A program made the position numbers and the translations under genes. A stretch of 64,000 nucleotides of DNA from a candidate division KSB1 bacterium. GTDB lineage: Bacteria > Zhuqueibacterota > Zhuqueibacteria > Thermofontimicrobiales > Thermofontimicrobiaceae. Of the stretch, positions 7,961 to 16,300 are shown in pieces (the first letter of the stretch is position 1; every line of letters begins with the position of its first letter). A model generated the notes under the pieces. The model made no database searches. It was given only the letters and a program-made list of their open reading frames with translations, and was not told the DNA's origin. Where the stretch lies: positions 1 to 64,000 of the forward strand of contig JAPDPQ010000025.1 in the NCBI GenBank assembly GCA_034506395.1. The letters run 5' to 3'.

Positions 7961-9886
7961 TTATTGGACAGTTTTTTCTTCTATCTCTTTTAGGACTTGA
8001 TCAATAAAAGCAGCTAATTTCATTGGTCCTAAATCGCCAATTTTTCTTTTTCTTACTGCAACAGTTTCTGATTGCTTTTCTTTATCGCCAATGATTGCCA
8101 TGTAAGGGATCTTTTGGACTTCAGCTTCTCGGATTTTAAATCCGACTTTTTCATTGCGATCATCGATCTTTGCCCTGATGGATTTTTGGGTCAGGGCATC
8201 TGCTACGCGGCGAGCATACTCATGATGCGCATCGGTGATCGGCAGGATCATTACCTGAATCGGAGCTAACCAGACTGGGAACGCACCACCGTAATGCTCG
8301 ATAAGGGTCCCAAAAAATCGCTCCAACGATCCCATCAATGCTCGGTGAATCATAATGGGACGATGATCTTGACCATCGACTCCTCGATAAGTGATATCAA
8401 ATCGCTGCGGCTCATTGAAATCGACTTGAATTGTAGTACATTGCCACGCCCGGTCCAAAACGTCCTTGATCTTGATGTCGATCTTGGGACCATAAAAAAC
8501 GCCTTCACCAGGATCGATCTTATAGCTTAATCGTTTCTGCTCTAAAGCCATTCGGAGCGCTTCGGTAGCCAGCTCCCAATTTTTGATCTCACCAACAAAT
8601 TTTTCTGGACGAGTGGAGAGATAGATCTCAAAATTGGTGAATCCAAAGGTATTTAAGATAAAGACTGTAAAATTTAAACAGCGAATTATCTCATCCTGAA
8701 GTTGATCTGGGCGACAGATGATGTGGGCATCATCCTGAGTGAAGCCCCGAACGCGCATCAGCCCATGGAGCACCCCAGAACGCTCGTATCGATAAACCGT
8801 TCCCAATTCAGCCCATCGAATTGGTAGATCGCGATAGCTGCGGCTTTGACTTTTGTAGATCAACAAATGAAACGGGCAATTCATCGGTTTCAATTGGTAT
8901 TTGACATTCTCCATCTCGATGGGAGCAAACATATTCTCGGCGAAAAAATCCAGATGACCACTTTTTCCCCAGAGATCTAGTCTGGCGATATGAGGCGTAA
9001 ATACCAATTCGTAGCCAGCTTTTAAGTGCTCATTTCTCCAAAAATCTTCAATGATTTTTCTGATGAGGGCCCCTTTGGGATGCCAAAGGATGAGCCCAGC
9101 ACCGCACTCATCATTGATGCTGAACAAGTCCAACTCTCGCCCCAAGCGACGATGGTCACGTCGTTTCGCTTCTTCGATCTTATGGAGGAATGCATCCAAT
9201 TGTTCTTTGGTGGGAAATGAAGCGCCGTAGATGCGCTGAAGCATCGGATTACGCTCATCGCCCTTCCAGTAAGCACCAGATATGGCTAGCAATTTGAAAT
9301 GCTTCACCATTCCTGTGCTGGGTAAATGGGGACCTGAGCAAAGATCTACAAAATCTCCCTCGCGATAAATGCTAGTGCTATCGCTGAGTTCCTGAATATG
9401 TTCAACTTTGTAGGGTTCGTTTCGCTCCTTAAAAAGCTTGATCGCCTCTTCTTTAGAAAGCTCTTCCCGAATGAATGGATTATTGGCCGCAACGATCTCT
9501 TTCATCTTCTGTTCTATTTTTTCGAGATCTTCTGGCACAAGCGAATGATCGATGTCGAAATCATAAAAAAATCGATCTTCTAAAGCTGGTCCGAACCCAA
9601 ATTTTGCTTCGGGATAGAGCAGCTTAATGGCATGGGCCATGATATGGGCGGTACTGTGCCAAAAAACCTCCATTCCTTCGGGAGTGTCATAACTAACGAA
9701 AGACAATGACCCATCCTGATGAAGCGGACGACTGAGGTCGATCAAATTCTCATTAAATCGAGCGGCAACTATTTTTTGACTCAGCGCAGCATCATTTATT
9801 TTTTGTTGAAGGATTTGAAGTGGAGTTATTCCTTTTTGAAATTCTTTGACACTGCCATCTTGAAAAGTGATTTTAACCCTATCCAT
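7961..9886 (-). CDS. thrS: Threonine--tRNA ligase
   Basis: A full-length ThrRS of 641 residues from the ATG at 9886. A TTG three codons upstream is possible, but the ATG has GTGAGG directly before it and AAGG a little upstream. Domains in order are TGS (about 1-65), the second additional editing domain with HSTAHIMAHA and the zinc-type HYP/CSGPH-like motif (DLCSGPHLP), the class II catalytic core with PMNCPFHLLIY, RVRGFTQDDAHI and the motif-3 HRALMGSLERF, then the anticodon-binding domain. It charges tRNA-Thr and edits Ser-tRNA-Thr. It leads the operon with infC; the 110 bp before it separate it from the tRNA-Val gene. Confidence 0.98.
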   Translation of the reverse strand: MDRVKITFQDGSVKEFQKGITPLQILQQKINDAALSQKIVAARFNENLIDLSRPLHQDGSLSFVSYDTPEGMEVFWHSTAHIMAHAIKLLYPEAKFGFGPALEDRFFYDFDIDHSLVPEDLEKIEQKMKEIVAANNPFIREELSKEEAIKLFKERNEPYKVEHIQELSDSTSIYREGDFVDLCSGPHLPSTGMVKHFKLLAISGAYWKGDERNPMLQRIYGASFPTKEQLDAFLHKIEEAKRRDHRRLGRELDLFSINDECGAGLILWHPKGALIRKIIEDFWRNEHLKAGYELVFTPHIARLDLWGKSGHLDFFAENMFAPIEMENVKYQLKPMNCPFHLLIYKSQSRSYRDLPIRWAELGTVYRYERSGVLHGLMRVRGFTQDDAHIICRPDQLQDEIIRCLNFTVFILNTFGFTNFEIYLSTRPEKFVGEIKNWELATEALRMALEQKRLSYKIDPGEGVFYGPKIDIKIKDVLDRAWQCTTIQVDFNEPQRFDITYRGVDGQDHRPIMIHRALMGSLERFFGTLIEHYGGAFPVWLAPIQVMILPITDAHHEYARRVADALTQKSIRAKIDDRNEKVGFKIREAEVQKIPYMAIIGDKEKQSETVAVRKRKIGDLGPMKLAAFIDQVLKEIEEKTVQ

Positions 9887-9996
9887 CCTCACCAACCTTG
9901 TTCAGTAGCGCATGGCATTTGGCTCGGGAAATGAACGCCACCTACCATTTATAGCAACGAGAGCAAAGCCATCAGCATATTCACTTAATCTTTTTG

Positions 9997-10070
9997 TGGG
10001 CGATACTGGACTCGAACCAGTGACCCCTTGCATGTCAAGCAAGTACTCTAACCACCTGAGCTAATCGCCC
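9997..10070 (-). tRNA. tRNA-Val (GAC)
   Basis: A 74-nt cloverleaf with acceptor GGGCGAT/ATCGCCC, anticodon stem CTTGC/GCAAG and loop TTGACAT, giving anticodon GAC. The T arm contains GGTTCGAGTCC. CCA is not encoded (ACA follows). It is last of four tRNAs transcribed together on the minus strand. Confidence 0.95.
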
Positions 10071-10147
10071 AATTTAAATGAAAAAAGCGTGTCAACTAGT
10101 TTCTTGACTCCGCTCCCTGTTTTCCATCTAATTATTTCACTCTGATG

Positions 10148-10234
10148 TGCCGAGGGCCGGAGTCGAACCGGCACGGATATAAAATATCCGAGGGATTTTA
10201 AGTCCCTTGCGTCTGCCATTTCCGCCACCCCGGC
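10148..10234 (-). tRNA. tRNA-Leu (UAA)
   Basis: An 87-nt class II tRNA with a long variable arm (GGATATTTTATATCC stem-loop), acceptor GCCGGGG/CCTCGGC and anticodon loop CTTAAAA, giving TAA. CCA is not encoded. It is third in the four-tRNA cluster. Confidence 0.95.
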
Positions 10235-10252
10235 TTGGAATTCGCTTCACTG

Positions 10253-10325
10253 AGGCGGCGATCGGAGTCGAACCGATGCATAGAGGTTTTGCAGACCTCC
10301 GCCTTAGCCACTTGGCTACGCCGCC
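10253..10325 (-). tRNA. tRNA-Cys (GCA)
   Basis: A 73-nt cloverleaf with acceptor GGCGGCG/CGCCGCC, discriminator U (the identity base for tRNA-Cys), anticodon stem GAGGT/ACCTC and loop CTGCAAA, giving GCA. CCA is not encoded. Confidence 0.95.
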
Positions 10326-10334
10326 TTAAACTTG

Positions 10335-10406
10335 AGCGGGAGACGAGGGTTGAACTCGCGACCCCCACCTTGGCAAGGTGGTGTTCTACCACTGAACTAC
10401 TCCCGC
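10335..10406 (-). tRNA. tRNA-Gly (GCC)
   Basis: A 72-nt cloverleaf with acceptor GCGGGAG/CTCCCGC, discriminator U and anticodon loop TTGCCAA, giving GCC. It is the first tRNA of the cluster, a few bases after the predicted transcription start. Confidence 0.95.
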
Positions 10407-10420
10407 TTAATGTCGCCCCA

Positions 10421-10449
10421 AATATACAAATAAATTAAAAATAATGCAA
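10421..10449 (-). promoter_or_regulatory. Promoter of the Gly-Cys-Leu-Val tRNA cluster
   Basis: On the minus strand a -35 TTGCAT (10449-10444) and a -10 TATATT (10426-10421) are separated by exactly 17 bp. A GC-rich discriminator (GGGGCGAC) follows, and the tRNA-Gly 5' end is about 15 nt downstream of the -10. GC-rich discriminators are typical of stringently controlled stable-RNA promoters. The layout matches a sigma70-type promoter. Confidence 0.7.
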
Positions 10450-10820
10450 GAGTTTTTTTTATGAATAGAAAATTTTCTCGCATTTTCTACTCATCAATTT
10501 TGAGACCGAAACCGCTCTAAAATCCGCTGTTTTCTAAATCTTATCCTACCATTTCGGTTTCGGGCATAGCGCTGGAGAATGTAGGCTATGACAACCAAAA
10601 CAAAGGCTATAATCGATTTTATCATATTGCTTAAAATTTTATTAATTGTATTAAAATCTGACAATCTACGTTCATGTTGAGACAATCTAAAGCGCATCAT
10701 ACCCTATATATAGTAGCTTTTTAATAAAAATGGGTCTATATATAGATATTTGGGCGGTATAGTTGTTGCATTGTTTCTTTAAAAAAATTATCTCGTCATC
10801 CAGCATCAAGGAGAAAATCA
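10450..10820. other. AT-rich intergenic region with twin palindromes; no convincing gene
   Basis: This 370-bp stretch separates the tRNA promoter from the small plus-strand gene at 10821. A minus-strand frame (10494-10700) could encode a basic one-helix membrane peptide from an internal ATG at 10625, but it has no Shine-Dalgarno and I do not call it. The region contains two copies of CTATATATAG 32 bp apart, listed separately. Confidence 0.5.
10704..10745. repeat. Two copies of the palindrome CTATATATAG, 32 bp apart
   Basis: The 10-bp perfect palindrome CTATATATAG occurs at 10704-10713 and 10736-10745. The start-to-start distance of 32 bp is about three helical turns, so both face the same side of DNA. 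They lie 75-115 bp upstream of the gene at 10821. Twin operator half-sites for a dimeric regulator are possible, but AT-rich sequence can give this by chance. Confidence 0.45.
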
Positions 10821-11042
10821 ATGCAAAATATTCGAGTAAATGAACTAATCATTACCTGTGAATCTTGTGGTAATGTCAAAAGATACCAGGTCACTCCAAA
10901 GGATGATCCACAGCAAATTTTTAATAACTTCAAGTGCGAAAATAATTGTGGTCGAAATCTTTATAGCTTTATTACCGTCGGCACTTTGAGCCGTGCAATT
11001 TTGCCTTCATTACAGCTTAGTTATGCTGCTATCGCCAAATAA
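10821..11042 (+). CDS. Small zinc-ribbon-like protein
   Basis: I do not recognise the family. The 73-residue product has a CESCG knuckle at about residues 14-18 and a second cysteine pair (KCENNCG) near 39-44, consistent with one zinc ribbon. There is no signal peptide or membrane segment. The start is well supported by AAGGAG 8 nt before the ATG. A weak promoter-like TTGCAT-17 bp-TATCTC lies 25-60 bp upstream. It is one of very few plus-strand genes here and stands alone, ending before a strong bidirectional terminator. Possible roles include nucleic-acid binding or a small adaptor, but nothing in the sequence decides this. Confidence 0.75.
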   Translation: MQNIRVNELIITCESCGNVKRYQVTPKDDPQQIFNNFKCENNCGRNLYSFITVGTLSRAILPSLQLSYAAIAK

Positions 11043-11155
11043 ATCAAGTTGCATAAGCGTATTTCTCTTTCAATAAATTTCATCTGTACCAAGCTTAATT
11101 CTTCAGTTTGCAGTAACATCATAATATTGCAAATAAGCAACTAAACTTGAAAAAA

Positions 11156-11194
11156 GGTACGAACCCAATTAGTTGGATTCGTGCCATTTTTTTT
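11156..11194 (+). terminator. Bidirectional intrinsic terminator
   Basis: A stem GGTACGAACCCAA/TTGGATTCGTGCC with a TTAG loop (one mismatch, one G-U pair) is followed by eight T on the plus strand and preceded by an A run. It separates the convergent genes at 10821 (plus) and 11220 (minus) and can serve both. Confidence 0.85.
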
Positions 11195-11219
11195 CTATAA
11201 GGGACAAGAAACTGGTTAA

Positions 11220-11918
11220 TCATTCGAAATCTTTATTTTTAGTTGAAAGCTCGTTGAGACGTTTTCGGGCCGGTTCAAAAGCTGGGTTATTTGATAATAT
11301 TGTTTGATAGATCTGTTTTGCTTCTTTAAATTTGTTTTGTTCTTCTAATTTTAATGCCGTTGAAAAACTCGAAATCACATCAAATGACACAGCAGAGTTC
11401 TGCCAGGCAGCTCTTGCCTCTTTTGATAGACGAATATTCAAATCCTTTACTATTTTTTCGTTAAGCTTTTTGATAATATGAAATAGTTGTCCAACCTTAT
11501 CTGTTATTTCTTCCGCTTTAATTGTAATACCTGTCTCCACTTCAACTATTCTCACGTCAACGCGGATCATTTGATCAAATGAGACCATATAGCTTCCAAA
11601 AACCAGGTAATGAGCACCTAATAGCTTGCCAACTTGAATGCCAGCTTGTTCAGAGAGAACGCCGCTCTGCGAGAGCTGCATTTCCTGTAACAGTGCATTC
11701 ATTCTTTGTCGCTCCACGAGTTGAAGGTCTGGAACTTTGCTCAATTCCGTGATCATGATTTCGGCTAAGGCTTGTGAGAGCGCTGAATATTTCTCTTTTT
11801 CGACTATGCTGTTGTTAGAAAAATCTAGTATCGCGATAGTTTTATTTTCCTGTTGGGGCAAGATGAAGCTTGAATTGAGAAGAAAAGCCATGAAACATAG
11901 AGCAAAAATTTTTTTCAT
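11220..11918 (-). CDS. CsgG-like periplasmic/outer-membrane protein
   Basis: This 232-residue protein has a Sec signal peptide (about 1-22, no lipobox cysteine). A CsgG-type domain follows: IAILDFSNNS, then ITELSKVPDLQLVERQRMNALLQEMQL, then a GKLLGAHYLVFGSY segment. The C-terminal ~60 residues look like a short TPR-type helical tail (EEQNKFKEAKQIY). CsgG forms the outer-membrane curli export pore, but CsgG-like domains also occur in many envelope lipoproteins, so pore formation is not shown. The VxER...EMQL signature is shared with the proteins at 23036 and 48168. SD GGAGGG precedes the ATG. It is the last gene of the surface locus, 267 bp after the barrel gene. Confidence 0.8.
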   Translation of the reverse strand: MKKIFALCFMAFLLNSSFILPQQENKTIAILDFSNNSIVEKEKYSALSQALAEIMITELSKVPDLQLVERQRMNALLQEMQLSQSGVLSEQAGIQVGKLLGAHYLVFGSYMVSFDQMIRVDVRIVEVETGITIKAEEITDKVGQLFHIIKKLNEKIVKDLNIRLSKEARAAWQNSAVSFDVISSFSTALKLEEQNKFKEAKQIYQTILSNNPAFEPARKRLNELSTKNKDFE

Positions 11919-12185
11919 TTGAATTGTCCCTCCATTACGGTTTTCAGTTTGAATAAAGAGCAGAAAGTATTAAAGAACTAGTATGGTGCAAATCGAAAAT
12001 CTAATCTTTAGCGCGCTTTCTTCGATGCGATAATTCTCTGGAAATTTATTTTTTTTAGTATGCCAGCATAAAAATGGGAGGAAAAGTTCGATTGAACCAG
12101 TTGCAATCGCCAATCCTGGCAAATCCAATCGATCGCTCATGAGCTGATTGACAGAATCGAAGTAATCTTTCACGCGAGCGCATGG

Positions 12186-13298
12186 CTATAACTTGTATTG
12201 ACTGGTTAGATAGAATTCAAAACCTGAAAAATGCGGAAGCGGATTCATGCCATAAAAATCACCGTCCCCGTAAAAAAATTTGGTTTCCATGCTGATCCCC
12301 AGCCTCTCATTGACTTGCAGTAAATACCCGAGGCTCGGTCCAAACACGTCCACCCATCCCTGGTTCAATTCGTTCTCCACATAGGACCGTCCCTCTCCGC
12401 TAATCAAAATAGTGAGTCGATCAAAAACTGGTATTTTTGCTCCAATTTCCAATTCGCGCAGGGTGATATTATAATTTTTGTCCTGAGGCTCTAAGACTAG
12501 GCTTTGATCATTCCAAGTCTGATTTTTTGATTTGCTGCTATAATAGGCGCGCAGCCATAAATTTCCGAAAGAAGCTTGATATTGAAGACCAAGTTTTAAA
12601 GCGAGTTTGGGGCCAGAGACGTACATTTTCGTATTGCTCAATTTATCAGCAGTGTAATAGCTCATCACTACATCGAAGCTCGACCTTAATATGGGAAGCA
12701 TCAGGTAATCGAAACCGATATTAGCTCCAATTTGATCGCCAGGGTCGTAGGCATCTTTGAGATATTTGGTATATTTATAGCGACCTCGGTAAACATAGTT
12801 TACACCCGCTCCAACTGTCAATTTGTCATTTATCGGATAAGCGTACATTCCGCCTGCGCTAATGGTAAGCCCTTGCCCAAAGACAGGAGTGTGAAACTTG
12901 AAGGCATTATAACTGAGCAAGCTGGCTATGCTTCGCTCTTTATCATCGAGCTCAGTTTTTCCAGTGGGCAGCCCAATCCCTAGGCTCAGCATGGCACGGT
13001 TTTCCTGTAGAGCATAATTTGATCGAATGTAGGTATCTGATAAACCAGCCATTCTAATCCCTCCGAACTGTGATGAGGCCGGGGAATGGTTAATTTGAAT
13101 GGTTAAATTTGGCCGGATCGGATATACAACTTCGATCGGAATGGTAATTTCTTTAATGGGGTCATCAATATTCTCGATAGCCCAAACTTGCGTAATAATC
13201 CCAGTACGCAACATCCCTCCATCTGACGCTGCAAATACAGGCTTGACCATCATTGAGAAGGTTTGCAATAGAATTATTAATCTAAACCACTTTCTCAT
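12186..13298 (-). CDS. Outer-membrane beta-barrel protein
   Basis: From the ATG at 13298 (GGAG six nt upstream; an earlier ATG at 13310 is possible) the product is 370 residues. It begins with a signal peptide ending ...PVFA|ASDGG. The rest alternates amphipathic strands with aromatic girdle residues, for example GAGVNYVYRGRYKY, LWLRAYYSSKS and ISMETKFFYGDGDFYG, and ends YLTSQYKL with a terminal hydrophobic residue, as in BAM substrates. It resembles phenol-degradation-type or generic transporter barrels. The substrate is unknown. It starts 18 bp after the giant ASH protein's stop, so the two are almost certainly co-transcribed. Confidence 0.8.
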   Translation of the reverse strand: MRKWFRLIILLQTFSMMVKPVFAASDGGMLRTGIITQVWAIENIDDPIKEITIPIEVVYPIRPNLTIQINHSPASSQFGGIRMAGLSDTYIRSNYALQENRAMLSLGIGLPTGKTELDDKERSIASLLSYNAFKFHTPVFGQGLTISAGGMYAYPINDKLTVGAGVNYVYRGRYKYTKYLKDAYDPGDQIGANIGFDYLMLPILRSSFDVVMSYYTADKLSNTKMYVSGPKLALKLGLQYQASFGNLWLRAYYSSKSKNQTWNDQSLVLEPQDKNYNITLRELEIGAKIPVFDRLTILISGEGRSYVENELNQGWVDVFGPSLGYLLQVNERLGISMETKFFYGDGDFYGMNPLPHFSGFEFYLTSQYKL

Positions 13299-13316
13299 GG
13301 TGTTCTCCATTATTGG

Positions 13317-16300
13317 TTACTTGATAACAACGAGTTTTTTGATTGCAACATTCTGCTGAGAGCGCAATTGAATAATATAAACTCCCGTAGCGATCATTTG
13401 ACCTTGATCATTTGTTGCATCCCAGATGATCTTATGATTTCCTCCCTTTACTTCTTCATCGAGCAAAGTCTTTACCAATTGACCGAGAATATTATAGATT
13501 TTCAACGATACGTGCATCCGTTTCGGCAGATTAAACGAGATCGTGGTTGCTGCATTGAATGGGTTCGGGTAATTCTGGAATAATTCGAATTCCAGAGGAA
13601 CTAATGGAATGTCATTTGAATTATTACGCAGAAATGCCTCAGTGCCGATCACCAGCTTGTAATAGACGCTGACGTTCTTTCCAGCAATCGGGTTGAGCAC
13701 GATCGTTGAATTGCTTTGGAGGTCGATAGCGACGTCCTGGCTCTCATCGAATAAAAACATCCGCCAACCGGGGGGCAATTCAGTTACTGCAGCAATTCGA
13801 ATGATCATATTACGATCAGGTCTTTCCAGAGAATAATCCAGTTCAAGCGGCCAAGCACAACCGTCATCATTCAGTTTCCGAATATCGATCGCATAACGAC
13901 CGGGGTGATTGCTCCAGCTTTTGTTGTTGATCGATAGCGATACGTAATCTCCGATCGCCGGCGCTTCCATTAAATCACAAGGATCAAACTCATTGTCCGC
14001 TGTTTCGGCTAAACCACAGAGATTATCATTATCGATGAACTGTCCGCAACGAACGGTAGCGGATATCAGGACAGCCAGATCAGAATATTTCTCAAGATAA
14101 TCCACAGCGGCAGATTTTGGCTTACTTAATGAGCCTCGCGGCGCTTCTTTTGGAGGAACAATGAGGCTGCGACTCACATTATCTCCGTTCCATACAAAGT
14201 AGCCCTCCCAAGGCTGGATAACCTGGGTTGAATAAATCCAACCAATTGAGTCGATCGTTGAACGATAAATTGGCGATGAGATCAGTTCGGATGTCTTTTG
14301 AATATCTGACCATCTGACAGGATACGGGAATGGATTGCCAATCATATTCCAACCAGGATTCAACACAATGCGATAGTTTTCGTTGCCGGGAGATCTTCCA
14401 GCGCCAGCATCATAAGATCTCTGCTGGCTTGTGATCAGCCAGAACGCTTTACCTCTTGAAAAGGCCCCGCGGTTCTGCCAAGTTGAATCGCCATAAGCCA
14501 CGTAACTGGTATCTTTTTGACTCCAATCGAACAAACGCCATTGATAGGGATTGACTTGACCGAAATTATCTGCTAAAACTGCTTCGACCGATGGGTCATC
14601 AAGCTCATAAGGAACGGAAATCATGCGATGGATTCTTCTCGGCAAAACAACATTGGAGCTTTCTCGTTCTGTTTTGACTGTAATCCATGAATACGATTGG
14701 TTTTCAGAAGGATATTTCACCTCGCCATAATTAGTTTGAATCGAAACCCGATATTTCAATCCACGGATCGTTGCAGAATCTGCTGGTATTGCCAATTGCA
14801 AGGCGGATGTAAAGGTGGAATCTCTAAAACTCAGTGTTTTTCGACGATAATTCTCGCTTCCGCCGAATGCATATTCAAATATCCCTGTGAGGATCTTATA
14901 TGGGGCTGGATAAATGTCAAATTTCAGTTGAACCTTAGTCCCTTTCGCTGAGGAATCTGGGACAGATGGGGTCATTTGTGCTACGGCCGGCATCAGTGTT
15001 GGCATGGTATCGGTCGCTCTGATTTTAAGTTCATCGATCGCACCATAAAATGCCGTTACCGAATCAGTGTCTACTGGGTTTCCTCCGAGATAACAAATGT
15101 TGCTACCTACTGGAATGCCCTGAGTATAGCTGATAGAATCGACCAATACATTATTTACGTAGACCCACACCTTATCCCAACGATAAAATGTAGAAACATA
15201 ATACCAGGTTCCAGGGTTGATTGTGAATTTGGTTTCTAAAATGCCGTTGTAATAATAAACCCCCAACTTCATATTTTTTGAGATGAATAAGCCTTGGCCA
15301 TATTCGGCAGTCCCCTTATTGGTGATGATATTCTGAATATGCTGTTTAGCCCCGTAGCAATTGACCCAGAGCTCAATAAATTGGGGGATTTTGTTGATAT
15401 TGGCATAAAGTTCAGCATAGGAATCTTTCGAACCCGCAAATTGCATTGCCTGGCCGATGACGCCCTGCACCCATTTTACATTGTGCAAAATAGCCTTTTT
15501 ACCATAGGGCGAATTATCATAGAGCGTATCACTCCCAGTTGGTTCAAATACCCATTGCGCTTCTAACGTGTCGCTGCCAGCAATTCCGTAATCGCTATGA
15601 AACCAGAGCCGATCGTAGGGCGAATCGGGCGGCGGTGTCGGATATTCCTTTCCCATCGCTCCATAATACCACCAAGTCGCATCGGCATGAGTCCAGTTTT
15701 GATCGCCTCTCCTAATCTTAGGTTCATTATCAACGATTAACTCGCAATCAAAAGCGCCTAATCCTGGTTGCTTGTTCCAGACAAGAACAGAAATTCGGTT
15801 TCTTCCCAAGCGCAAGAATTGCTTAATATCCCGATTCGCGATATTCCAGCGAATGGGTTGAGTGGAATTTTCGATGAGCACGAGGGCACCATTAATGTAC
15901 AACTGGATGTAATCATCGAAACAAATGTTGACATAACTGGTGGTTGGCAGCTTGCTGAGCATAATATCTTTGATGAACCAGGCACGATCTGGTGCATCGC
16001 TGAGCAAGCTATCTGTATGCGGCGCAGGACTGAAAAAATCACCCACAGGTGTATAGCCATCAATTTTCCAACCGAGCTGAGCGAGTACATTTTGCCCAAC
16101 TTTTTCCGCTATACCAATTCCAAACAGCGACACTTGAATCAGCTTTTGATATTGATCGTTGGTGTAGATTGTGGCCTGTCCATATTGATTCCCTTGGAAA
16201 AGCGGTTGGAATTCCACCTGAAGCGGCAGATTACTTCCCGCTTTAATGGTTGCGCTCTTTTTCGAAATACGAAATGCCTGGTTGTTGATGGAAATTGAAT

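Noticed and set aside
10494..10700. Minus-strand frame with a possible one-helix membrane peptide
   Set aside because: No ribosome-binding site, no recognisable family; hydrophobicity alone is weak evidence in AT-rich DNA.
11970..12173. Minus-strand frame of 67 codons between the barrel and the CsgG-like gene
   Set aside because: No Shine-Dalgarno and no domain; composition looks like intergenic DNA.
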